Shown here: piece by piece, positions 28,137-36,752 of the stretch
Layout of the letters: the number at the start of each line of letters is the position of its first letter
How positions within the stretch are numbered: position 1 is the first letter of the stretch
NCBI GenBank assembly: GCA_903844645.1
Contig: CAIMUP010000013.1
Span: forward strand, 65,428 to 126,147
DNA from: an uncultured Bacteroidota bacterium
GTDB taxonomy: Bacteria > Bacteroidota > Bacteroidia > AKYH767-A > JABDAW01
Length of the DNA: 60,720 bases
Direction of reading: 5' to 3'
The notes under the pieces: model-generated
Databases searched by the model: none
The model's input: only the letters and a program-made list of their open reading frames with translations
Told to the model about the DNA's origin: nothing
Translations under genes and position numbers: made by a program

Positions 28137-28152
28137 CAGACAAAATGGACAA
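28137..28152 (+). promoter_or_regulatory. Candidate integrase arm site, left
   Basis: CAGACAAAATGGACAA lies 50 bases inside attL and differs by one base from CAGACAAAACGGACAA at 58381-58396, 41 bases inside attR. Matching motifs at the two inner ends, in the same orientation, are expected of integrase or excisionase arm-type binding sites. Confidence 0.5.
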
Positions 28153-28169
28153 GTAAAAAATGTAACAAT

Positions 28170-29363
28170 ATGGAACGCGAAAAATTAATAATACTCCCAA
28201 AGCTCCACGACTGCGGTGGGAAATGTAATGGTGAATGGTTTATCTTCTATTCCTTCAGGGATCCGGTATCTGCCAAGATGCGCCGTTTCAAGGAATATGA
28301 GGGGTTCAAGGACTGCAAGTCTTTGGATGAGAAATATGCCGTTGGTAAGAAACTTTGTACAAAGTTTAAAAGGAAACTGCTTGGCGGCTGGAATCCTTTT
28401 GACAATGGGTCAGAGATTTTTTCTGATAGCAAGAAATCAGAGTACGATGAAATCGTAAAACGGAATAGCAAATACCGTCTGGACAAGCAATGTAATGAGA
28501 TTATCGAAATACTCATTAGTGCCGTGGCTCCTGCCACTCAAAAGACTTATAGAAGGTATTTGCAGAACTTTCTTTTGTGGACCGAACAAAAGGAAATTAA
28601 TCATCGAAGCCCAATATTTATTACAGATAAACACTGCAATGATTTCCTGGTTTATCTCTCGGAAGCAAAGAAGCTTGGAGTCAAACAAAGGAATGAACAT
28701 TTATCTTTTTTGAAGAAGGTTTTTAATGAATTAAGGTATCGAAAATTCATTATCGAAAACCCTTGGGACTTCTGTAAAAAGATGCGCCATGTTCCAAAGA
28801 TAGCAAGGATTTATAAAGAGCATCAAAGAAAAATTGTTACTGAAAAAATATCACAAAAGCATCCGATACTTTTCCTGTATATCACGATGATATATTATAC
28901 TTTTATCCGACCAAATGAGGTTCGTTTTTTGCAGTTAAAAAACATTGACATTGACCGCGGACAAATAACCGTTACCGGTGAAACGGCTAAGAATAGCAAG
29001 ACTCAAACGGTGGCAATGCCTTACCAGTTGTGGGAACTTTTGATAAAAATGAAGCTGCACGAATACCCTGAAGATTATTATCTTTTTGGTATCGGTGGAA
29101 CCGGACCCGGTGCAGAACAAATCGGCAAAAATTATTTTAATAAAAAGTGGGCAAAAATCCGTGAAACTTTAGGATTCACCAAAGAATACAAGCTCTATAA
29201 TTTCAAACATACCGGCGCCTACATGCTTGCGAAAAGTGGGGTAAATATTAAGACCTTGCAACTCCAATTAAGACATAGCAGTCTCGACATGGTGAACACC
29301 TATCTGCAGTCTCTTGGAGTCAATGAACTTGATAATTTGATATATGAGTTTCCTTCGATGTGA
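28170..29363 (+). CDS. Tyrosine recombinase (integrase)
   Basis: A 397-aa integrase of the Bacteroidota SAM-like type. A core-binding helical domain covers about 105-205, and the catalytic domain 225-390: FIRPNE with Arg247, 'YNFKHTGA' (343-350), LRHS with His369, and the nucleophile Tyr378 in NTYLQ. In the second box the usual H-x-x-R is Y-N-F-K, so Lys346 stands where the second catalytic Arg normally is; this variant appears in some Bacteroidota integrases. It should cut and join the 23-bp tRNA-Pro core. It reads away from attL with no clear own -7 box and may use tRNA read-through. Confidence 0.93.
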   Translation: MEREKLIILPKLHDCGGKCNGEWFIFYSFRDPVSAKMRRFKEYEGFKDCKSLDEKYAVGKKLCTKFKRKLLGGWNPFDNGSEIFSDSKKSEYDEIVKRNSKYRLDKQCNEIIEILISAVAPATQKTYRRYLQNFLLWTEQKEINHRSPIFITDKHCNDFLVYLSEAKKLGVKQRNEHLSFLKKVFNELRYRKFIIENPWDFCKKMRHVPKIARIYKEHQRKIVTEKISQKHPILFLYITMIYYTFIRPNEVRFLQLKNIDIDRGQITVTGETAKNSKTQTVAMPYQLWELLIKMKLHEYPEDYYLFGIGGTGPGAEQIGKNYFNKKWAKIRETLGFTKEYKLYNFKHTGAYMLAKSGVNIKTLQLQLRHSSLDMVNTYLQSLGVNELDNLIYEFPSM

Positions 29364-29388
29364 GCAGAAATATAATTAAGAAATTTGA

Positions 29389-29419
29389 TTGTAAATATGC
29401 AATAAATTTCGTATATTTG
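29389..29419 (+). promoter_or_regulatory. Promoter of the 76-aa protein gene
   Basis: TTG (29389-29391), 20-base spacer, TATATTTG (29412-29419): a near-ideal Bacteroidota promoter, 25 bases before the ATG at 29445. Confidence 0.7.
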
Positions 29420-29444
29420 CAACTTTAAATAATAAAATAAAGTA

Positions 29445-29675
29445 ATGAATAATATGATAGAAAAATCAAAAAATATCACCAAAGATAAGTGGAAGGTGAT
29501 TAATGAAACAGATGGTATTATTGCATCTCCAAAAGCAATGACTAAAAAGGAAGCAGAGAAATTTATAAAAAAATTTGCCGATAGATTTAAACTACAGGGA
29601 TATTACCTTACTGGCAATAATGAAAAGATAAATCCAAATGATATAAAATTTTCTATCGTTCCTTTTGACCAATAA
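29445..29675 (+). CDS. Small 76-aa protein of unknown function
   Basis: Not recognised. It is charged and soluble, with strand-helix-strand character: 'KWKVINETDGIIASPKAM' then helix 'TKKEAEKFIKKFADRF' then 'LQGYYLTGNNEKINPNDIKFSIVPFD'. It has its own good promoter (29389-29419) and is convergent with the defence operon. Its place between integrase and defence genes fits a regulator or an excision helper, but nothing in the sequence shows that. Confidence 0.7.
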   Translation: MNNMIEKSKNITKDKWKVINETDGIIASPKAMTKKEAEKFIKKFADRFKLQGYYLTGNNEKINPNDIKFSIVPFDQ

Positions 29676-29717
29676 TGTATTTTATCTTTTTCATTCCATT
29701 TCTATAAAACCATATTT

Positions 29718-29915
29718 CTATCCCTTTTCTAAATTCCATAAGGCAATTTTCTTATGGGGGTTACTCAAACTCTTTTTGCCTTCGGCAATATCTGCTATGA
29801 ATCTATATTTATAATCTTTAAGTAGTTGATTCTTTTTATCCCACTTTACTATTTTTTTAATCAGATCAAGGGATATTTCTTGGTTCTGCTTTCCAACAAT
29901 CTTCTTTCTTGGCAT
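29718..29915 (-). CDS. Small protein resembling the C-terminus of the AIPR protein
   Basis: I choose ATG at 29915 (65 aa, MPRKKIVGKQ); the frame opens nine codons earlier. Its body 'DLIKKIVKWDKKNQLL', 'YRFIADIAEGKKSL', 'PHKKIALWNLE' lines up with the last 60 residues of the neighbouring AIPR protein ('DLSILKQMVEWDSRMKIL', 'RSYLADFAYELKPL', 'HKSNAEKHLKTLL'). So it is a free-standing copy of that small helical domain. It is the last gene of the defence operon, 33 bases after the AIPR stop. It may modulate or compete with the full-length protein; this is inference. Confidence 0.7.
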   Translation of the reverse strand: MPRKKIVGKQNQEISLDLIKKIVKWDKKNQLLKDYKYRFIADIAEGKKSLSNPHKKIALWNLEKG

Positions 29916-29948
29916 ATTCTCCGTAATGAGAGGCAGAAGCATTTTTCT

Positions 29949-32567
29949 TTATGACGGTTTCAATTTAAATCCTGCTTTCAATAAAGTTTTTAAATGTTTT
30001 TCGGCATTCGATTTATGAAATGAATTCAAGGGTTTGAGTTCATAGGCGAAATCAGCTAAATATGATCTTTCACCTGGAGTCAAAATTTTCATACGGGAAT
30101 CCCATTCAACCATCTGTTTCAGAATACTTAGATCAATATTTGGAACGGAATCGGTTGCTTTTACACTAATATTTTTATCTGATGTTTCTTTATTGAAATA
30201 ATTGGATGCCACTTGAACATCTTTAACTGAAGGGGCAATTCCCTTTTTAAGATTAATTGCAATTTTATTAAATGTAGATGCATGTTTATTTTTTTCTTCA
30301 GCTGCCTTCTTTTCTATTGCGTTAAAATAGTCTTGTAACCCAATTCCTTTCTCAAGTGCTTGATTGTATTTTAAAACAATAAACTTCAATGTACTTTCAA
30401 GAAGGTAATTCTGTGTTATGTTTATTTGGTCAAATATTTCAGGATTGTTCTTTCTAATCTCAGTCATAAGATTGCTTTCAAATCTTAGAATGTCTTCGCC
30501 TAAATCTTCCAACTTAATTATTGAAGAAATAATACTGTCAATTTTTTTTTCTTGAAACTTTGAAAGTCCCTTGTATTTCTTTCTTAGTTCATTGTAAAAT
30601 TCCATCCCTTTAGAAAGAACCTCAATATTCATATGTATTCTTTCAAAGTCAACTTCACTTTCTGCCGTAATCTTTTTCTCTTTAATTGGAATTGAACATT
30701 TGTTCAAAATTTCTAGAGCAATTTTAGAAGTCATGAATTTTGTAATCTCCTTTGAGTCTGAAATGTCTTCCCACAATTTTTTATTTTTTGCATATTCTCC
30801 ATAGTCTTCACTTTCAGAATATTTCTTAATTAATTCATTCATCAACTCCATCAACTCTGTGAAGAAAGCTACTAAATCATCTTCAAGTTTTTCTTTTTTC
30901 CAGATTCTTAAAAGATCAAATTGTTTTCCATTTTTAGCACCATCAGTATATATGTAGACTATGGAAATTGAATATGGAATTACAGCAGACCTTATTTGCC
31001 CTATAGCACGTTTTCCCTGTCCATAAATTTTTTCCAATTCATTAAACAAAATGATTTTGGAAATTAACTCCTCATAAAACTCTCTGTCAACTTTAACAGC
31101 TTTCTTTCCTTTGGCCTCCCCGCTGATTTCTTCTATAAAATACCTGAAAACTTTTTCTCCTCCTTTTTTCACAATGAAAGGCTGATCTCCCCATGCTGTA
31201 AAATACTTGCCTAATTGCTCTTTTGTAAAGCGATAATTCTTTGGATAATCCTTTTCAATACGACCTTTATTTGAACCAGCTATTCTTAACTTGGTATTGA
31301 ATTCACCTCTTGATTTTTCAAAAAACCATCTCCTACCAGAAGGTGTAACAATGCTATCGGAAAGAGCTTTTAGCTTATTTAGTTGAGGACTTCTTGAACT
31401 TAAATCGACATTAGAAACTTTAGTTTGGGAATTTGAATATCTGCTTATATCAGAAATCAATGTGTCTAATCCTTCCTCTGTAACATCTAAGGCAACATTG
31501 ATTTTTGCCATTATTTTTACTTTATCAATTGGAAAGCCATCTTTCTGGGTAAAATAAATACTTGCGGTTGTCTGACCTCCGTTGACAATCTGGAAATCAG
31601 TTAATGACGTAATGAACATTTTCCCATTTATTACTTCAAGTTTTTTTGCAGTTGCAGTAATTGTAATCCCATTATTGAACGCAATAAATTTTTCTGGACT
31701 TACTCTTATCGTATCTCTTATACCCTTATTTGCACCCTTGAATTGCAAAAATGATCTGACATTCTTTTCAAGTAATCTTGAACTGTATCTTTTGTAAAGG
31801 TCAGAGAGAATGTGTGCTGGTAGAACACAGAGATAGGATTCAAAGTTTTCTTCTTCTGCTGCTTTAATGACTTCAATTTTGTAGTCAAACAAAGTTTCAA
31901 AATCAATTACAAGAGCTTCTCTGTTTCCCTGAGAAATCAAAACATCATACAAAAAGTTTAGGTCAACCAGTTTCTTAATGATGAGTAATTCTTTTTTTAC
32001 TCTTTCTCTGTTTCTTGTAAAACCAACTGAGATATTTTCATCCTCAAATTCTATTCTCTTTGGCTGTGGCATTGTGCCACGGGTTTCAGTTGTTGCAGTA
32101 GCAGTGACTAAGAAAATTTCTATTACATCAAACTGCTCTGCTCCAATTGAAGATGAGAGTTGGGATAACAATGGTCTGATTGGGTCTGCATCCTGAACTT
32201 CGTCATTCAAGAATCCTTTGATTGCTTTATTCAAAAACTTGGTTACTCTTTTAAACTGATTGTCATAGTAGCCCTTGGTTGAGATTTGTAAATCTTTATC
32301 TGATGAATTAAGGTCAATGCTTGTTTCATCAACAATGAATAATTGCAATCTTTCAGATGATTCGTTGATTGTATAACCATTCACTTTTAAGTTCTCAGAG
32401 GTATTCAAAAAATATGAATCATTCCAGTCTTCTGAATCAAGCAATTTGGCATCAACCATTAAAGGAAGAATCTGACTCAGCAATTGTGTTTGCTGAACAA
32501 ATCCCTCTTCGTCTTTTGAACTGTTGAGTAATTCTTTTCTATAATTCAGGAACTCTTGAATTTTCAT
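29949..32567 (-). CDS. AIPR family protein (abortive-infection phage resistance type)
   Basis: An 872-aa protein with the AIPR (PF10592-type) core: AFNNGITITA (296-305), FQIVNGGQTTAS (325-336) and ISRYSNSQTKVS (374-385). AIPR proteins were first linked to abortive phage infection and often accompany Z1-domain and methylase genes. The N-terminal 200 residues probably include a nuclease-like fold, but I cannot mark catalytic residues with confidence. The middle (about 520-800) is long and helical. The last 60 residues repeat in the small gene downstream (29718-29915). The start overlaps the stop of the PD-(D/E)XK gene by 4 bases. Confidence 0.88.
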   Translation of the reverse strand: MKIQEFLNYRKELLNSSKDEEGFVQQTQLLSQILPLMVDAKLLDSEDWNDSYFLNTSENLKVNGYTINESSERLQLFIVDETSIDLNSSDKDLQISTKGYYDNQFKRVTKFLNKAIKGFLNDEVQDADPIRPLLSQLSSSIGAEQFDVIEIFLVTATATTETRGTMPQPKRIEFEDENISVGFTRNRERVKKELLIIKKLVDLNFLYDVLISQGNREALVIDFETLFDYKIEVIKAAEEENFESYLCVLPAHILSDLYKRYSSRLLEKNVRSFLQFKGANKGIRDTIRVSPEKFIAFNNGITITATAKKLEVINGKMFITSLTDFQIVNGGQTTASIYFTQKDGFPIDKVKIMAKINVALDVTEEGLDTLISDISRYSNSQTKVSNVDLSSRSPQLNKLKALSDSIVTPSGRRWFFEKSRGEFNTKLRIAGSNKGRIEKDYPKNYRFTKEQLGKYFTAWGDQPFIVKKGGEKVFRYFIEEISGEAKGKKAVKVDREFYEELISKIILFNELEKIYGQGKRAIGQIRSAVIPYSISIVYIYTDGAKNGKQFDLLRIWKKEKLEDDLVAFFTELMELMNELIKKYSESEDYGEYAKNKKLWEDISDSKEITKFMTSKIALEILNKCSIPIKEKKITAESEVDFERIHMNIEVLSKGMEFYNELRKKYKGLSKFQEKKIDSIISSIIKLEDLGEDILRFESNLMTEIRKNNPEIFDQINITQNYLLESTLKFIVLKYNQALEKGIGLQDYFNAIEKKAAEEKNKHASTFNKIAINLKKGIAPSVKDVQVASNYFNKETSDKNISVKATDSVPNIDLSILKQMVEWDSRMKILTPGERSYLADFAYELKPLNSFHKSNAEKHLKTLLKAGFKLKPS

Positions 32568-33538
32568 TTTTTAAAATCGCTTTGTTCAATGATGAAAGAT
32601 GTAAGCAAGTTTGTTCTCAGTGTGTATTTCAAGCCACTTATTTCTTCTGGAATATTTGACCTGCTAAGTTTTGGAAAATTTTCGTCTGCACAGTTGTAAG
32701 AAATCCAATTGACTGGATTGAATCTGTATCTATCATATTGGCTCACATTTTTTGCAGTGATATTTTTTTGGCTTAGTGCCTTCCACAAAATTATATTGTC
32801 ACCGGAAGATTCCTGAACCAATTTCTTTATTTCTAAAATCAAATCACTAATATGAATGCCAACTGTGAAGTCGCTTAATAAAGAAACAACAAATAATTCA
32901 AGTCCTTTTCCTGGAGATACTTCTAACTGAAATTCACTTGATATTTTGACATCAATAGCTGAGGGTGATTTTGATTTCACTTCTAAATTTTTGCTCTCCA
33001 ATTCAAAGTCGTTCCCTTTATCATAAAGTCCAGTCCATGCTTTCAAAAGGAAATTAATTTCGGGTTTGTCTGGTGCAGTGATTAATAATTTCAGAACCAG
33101 TAATTCACCCATGATACCTTTTATTGCTTCCTCAGAAAGCAAATCTGATTTCTTGTCTTCAAAGAATTCACTCCATCTGTAAAACGCCTGAATGAAATTA
33201 TTTGAATACTCATCAACTTGACTGATACTTTTTATTCCATGATAGAGTGAAAGAATGAGGTCGTCAAAAAGGTCGTTGAAATCACTGTCGGTTAATTGAA
33301 GGACGATTAGATTTTTTTCTCTGAAATATTCGATGGATAAATTTTCCTTTTGAACTCCTTTAAAGTCTAAGTGCTTGTTGGAAGGAAGTGAAAGTATCAA
33401 ACATCTTTTTCCTTCCTTGCTAACTCCAAGGTAAAGTTCACAGATACACTCAGCGGAAATTCTTAGAGACCGAAAGCCACTTGTAACAGGATTCTCCGAA
33501 AGCCCTGACCACTTTTGTTTTAATTCAATACTTGTCAT
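32564..33538 (-). CDS. PD-(D/E)XK motif nuclease-like protein (DUF4420 type)
   Basis: A 324-aa protein with the catalytic pattern of the DUF4420/PD-(D/E)XK family: IMGELLVL with Glu145, KGNDFE with Asp177, and LEVKSKS with Glu186-Lys188 (E-x-K). Length and context match members that sit between Z1 and AIPR genes. It is the clearest nuclease candidate of the operon and probably cleaves DNA lacking the methylation set by the operon's methylase. Gene spacing: 2 bases after the Z1 gene, 4-base overlap with the AIPR gene. Confidence 0.88.
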   Translation of the reverse strand: MTSIELKQKWSGLSENPVTSGFRSLRISAECICELYLGVSKEGKRCLILSLPSNKHLDFKGVQKENLSIEYFREKNLIVLQLTDSDFNDLFDDLILSLYHGIKSISQVDEYSNNFIQAFYRWSEFFEDKKSDLLSEEAIKGIMGELLVLKLLITAPDKPEINFLLKAWTGLYDKGNDFELESKNLEVKSKSPSAIDVKISSEFQLEVSPGKGLELFVVSLLSDFTVGIHISDLILEIKKLVQESSGDNIILWKALSQKNITAKNVSQYDRYRFNPVNWISYNCADENFPKLSRSNIPEEISGLKYTLRTNLLTSFIIEQSDFKK

Positions 33539-33540
33539 AA

Positions 33541-36500
33541 TTATATTTCGTTTGCATCATCTGGCAATTCAGAATCAACTTCGTTAAATTCAATTTCTTC
33601 TTCCTCTTCAAATCCATAATTACCATGAACATAAACTCCTCCTGGGTCTGGTTCAATTGATGGAAAACCTATTGCATAACCAATCAATGGAATATTCAAA
33701 TCAATTCCTTCGCTTTCAACAATCGCTTTCAATTGAGAATCTTCTTTGCCATTCTCTTGAAGAAAAACATAGTAAGAATCTAAAATGTAGATTACAAGAA
33801 GTCCTTCTTGGTCTGTCATTTTCTCACGGTAAACTCTTTCAGGAATGTTTACCTCCTCAGCTTTTTTATTGACTTGTGCCTTTGTCCAGTCAGGATAATT
33901 TTTCTGATAATATTCTTTTCTGTTTTCAACAAATTCTTTCTCAGCTGCTTTGATTTGTGTATCGGTTAAAAGTATTGCCATGTCAAGTCCGGCAGAAATC
34001 AGATTTGCTGATTTACCAGAAGCTCCAAATATTTTATAATCCACAAATTTCTCTCGGAATTTTTTTACTCCATCGTCTTTGTTCGGACCTCTACGCACTG
34101 TCATTGTTATGTCTATTGGCAAACCAGATTCTTCTTTCGTCAATAACCCTTTGCCTTCATTCGGTTTTGCTCTTCCTGTCGTCTTTATTGCTATTGTCCA
34201 GCTCCTGAGTTTATCTACTACCTGACATCTTTCAAGAAATTTTATTATGCTGTCGCAAGTGCTAATGCCGAAATTGTTTTCATGCTTAAGAATTTCTAAT
34301 ACTCCGTTGATGTCTGTTTGTGTTGTAAGAAATCCTGCATCAGTTTTATCATCTTTTTTTTTTGATTCGAACTTATATTTCGCAACAATGTTGTTTTTGA
34401 ATTGTGTCCACACTGCCTCAATTTTCTTTTTCTCGATTTCAAAATTCGTTGACTGCTCCAACGAATCCTGATAAGACCAATTGACTTCTAAAGTGTCTCT
34501 AAGAATGGATGGTCTTGTTATTTTCAGAGCACCAGGATGTTTCTTTACACGAAGAATAAAATTTGCAGGTGTCTTATCCTTCTCTTCCATTTTCTTAAAC
34601 TCAGTTTCCAATTCTTCAATGGTTCGTGTAACCAAATCATATTTCTCCATTGAATCACGGGTGATGAAAAGTTTACAACAATCAAGATAGCCAGGTCTGT
34701 AACCAAACCATCTTCCCATTTGGAGAAGAGCATCAGAATAATCAGTTGAACGAACAAAATAATTTATGCTTAATCCTTCAAGTGTAAATCCTCGGGACAA
34801 TCTGTTTCCGCCAATGGCAATATATTTTTTCGGAGTGTTCCTCGGATAAACAAGTTTGTCGCCAGTAGAGCTGTTGACTGCTTTAACTTCAATTCCTTTA
34901 ATTGCATCGGTGAGAAAATTATTTTTTATTGTTTCAAAACTTATTGGTTTTAGAAATTCATCATCATATCCTTTCGGCAAATAGTCGGAAACATTTTCAA
35001 TAATTTTCGAGTAGTATTTAAACCAGATTCTTTCAAAGGTTGCAAAGATGGAACTGGTATTAGTGGGGTCATCAAGTTGCAAACTGCCTTGTATATCTCT
35101 TATGTAATCATCAATTAATTTCTTAAGACTGTTCTGCCACAAAGTATATCTCGAAATGTGAATCAACATTGAATTATGTGGATTGAACATTGTGGAATTT
35201 ACCATAGCAGGTTTTCTGCTTTCACGAATAGCAATTGAAAGAATAAAACAGAGAACGCTTTCTTTTATTGAATCAGGCAATTTTCTTGGGAAGCCATCTC
35301 CTGTTCTGGAAGACCTTGTTTGTCTCCTGTATTCTCTGTAGTCAGCAAAATCAAGATAAGAATTAAACTGTCCAATCTTTTCATTCCAATCATTTTGACT
35401 TTTGATTTTCTGCACACCTACTAATTCTCCGTTGGCAGGAGAATAAACTTTGTCAGGGAAATGTTCGATGTTATCGTCCACAATTTCAACCAAAGGAATT
35501 TTTAATTCGGCTTTGTTATCTATTGGTTCAGTTGTTTCAAATATTTGCTTTGCTCCAACATAATTTGTTGGCGGATTAAGAAGCACGATAAAATCATCAG
35601 GAAATAAATTATCAACTCGTTGCAGAGCTTTTTCTTCTGCCTGTCCTCTTACTTTATACTTTACAATCCAGTTGTTTTCCGGTGCATCATTACGGTCAGC
35701 AAGAATATTTGCAAACGGTGTTGCAGTATAACCGAGATAAGTTTTTCGTTTGAACAATGCAAGCAAAGCCCTGATGTGTCCATTTGTTTTTGAAGCGTAT
35801 TCTCTTCCTCTTTTTCCTTCATTGTTCAATGATGCGTTGTCTGCTTCATCATCCAGAATTAACAACGGAATATCGTGTTGGTCTTTGTTTTCTTCAAGGT
35901 AGTCATGCAGCCACACAATCAAGTTACGCAACACACTCACATTGTTTTTACATACAAGTATGTTTGTATGATTAAGAGAGAAATCAGCATCAAGCAATGA
36001 TTTTTTGAAATCAGATTTGGCTGATGTAATTGAAATAACTTGCGTAATACTGCTGTCTCCCATGTTTCCAAATCTTCTTATTGCTCCAACTCCCTTTTTT
36101 ACTAAAGTATCAGTGTCAATGTCAAGTCCTTCTCCTATAACATCATTCTCAATTCTTAACTGCGTTTGATTTCTAAGGTCTTCCATTAAACCAGCCAGCA
36201 CAATTATTAATCCGTAGCCGGAATCAATCGCACGGTTTATTACTGCATTAAAGTTTTGGGTTTTACCTGCCTGAACACTACCGACTACTAATCCCTTAAC
36301 ATAAAACTCCTCTCTTGATTTTGGGTCTCCCATTTTTTCCAGAATCTCAAGACTTGTCTTTTTGGTTTCGTCAATTACTTTTTCGGAACGACCTGCTTTT
36401 TCAAGCAGTGTGAAATATCTGTCACTGTAATTCCAAGAGTTTTTCAATTCCTCTTTTCTTTCTGCTGTCAGCCAAGTTCTGAATCCCTTTTTTGTAAGTG

Positions 36501-36747
36501 AATTGCTTGGGTCAATGTCAATTGGATTAACAGACAAATACTGATTCCTGGCAGTCTCAAAATAATTTTTCAAAGTCACCTCATCAATTTCAGGATAGCC
36601 ATACACTTTGATTACTGCAATGATTGAATCTTGAATCTCTGGAAGAAGATTCAAAAAATAAGTTGGAGACAAGGAATTATTCTGTGAATATTCTTTTGCC
36701 TTGCTCGCAATGATTTTGATAATGATGTCTATGTATCTATTCTCCAT
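33541..36747 (-). CDS. Z1 domain SF2-type ATPase/helicase
   Basis: A 1,068-aa protein. Walker A is GSVQAGKT (156-163), Walker B LLILDDEAD (295-303), and motif III GYTATPF (339-345). The Z1 domain follows, with the characteristic 'AIGGNRLSRGFTLEGL' and 'LLQMGRWFGYRPGYLDCCKL' near residues 655-705. The C-terminus is acidic (EEEEEIEFNEVD). Z1 proteins couple with MORC-like ATPases, methylases and nucleases in restriction-like systems; the likely role is ATP-driven movement on DNA. It lies 5 bases after the GHKL ATPase gene in the same operon. Confidence 0.92.
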   Translation of the reverse strand: MENRYIDIIIKIIASKAKEYSQNNSLSPTYFLNLLPEIQDSIIAVIKVYGYPEIDEVTLKNYFETARNQYLSVNPIDIDPSNSLTKKGFRTWLTAERKEELKNSWNYSDRYFTLLEKAGRSEKVIDETKKTSLEILEKMGDPKSREEFYVKGLVVGSVQAGKTQNFNAVINRAIDSGYGLIIVLAGLMEDLRNQTQLRIENDVIGEGLDIDTDTLVKKGVGAIRRFGNMGDSSITQVISITSAKSDFKKSLLDADFSLNHTNILVCKNNVSVLRNLIVWLHDYLEENKDQHDIPLLILDDEADNASLNNEGKRGREYASKTNGHIRALLALFKRKTYLGYTATPFANILADRNDAPENNWIVKYKVRGQAEEKALQRVDNLFPDDFIVLLNPPTNYVGAKQIFETTEPIDNKAELKIPLVEIVDDNIEHFPDKVYSPANGELVGVQKIKSQNDWNEKIGQFNSYLDFADYREYRRQTRSSRTGDGFPRKLPDSIKESVLCFILSIAIRESRKPAMVNSTMFNPHNSMLIHISRYTLWQNSLKKLIDDYIRDIQGSLQLDDPTNTSSIFATFERIWFKYYSKIIENVSDYLPKGYDDEFLKPISFETIKNNFLTDAIKGIEVKAVNSSTGDKLVYPRNTPKKYIAIGGNRLSRGFTLEGLSINYFVRSTDYSDALLQMGRWFGYRPGYLDCCKLFITRDSMEKYDLVTRTIEELETEFKKMEEKDKTPANFILRVKKHPGALKITRPSILRDTLEVNWSYQDSLEQSTNFEIEKKKIEAVWTQFKNNIVAKYKFESKKKDDKTDAGFLTTQTDINGVLEILKHENNFGISTCDSIIKFLERCQVVDKLRSWTIAIKTTGRAKPNEGKGLLTKEESGLPIDITMTVRRGPNKDDGVKKFREKFVDYKIFGASGKSANLISAGLDMAILLTDTQIKAAEKEFVENRKEYYQKNYPDWTKAQVNKKAEEVNIPERVYREKMTDQEGLLVIYILDSYYVFLQENGKEDSQLKAIVESEGIDLNIPLIGYAIGFPSIEPDPGGVYVHGNYGFEEEEEIEFNEVDSELPDDANEI

Positions 36748-36752
36748 GAAAT

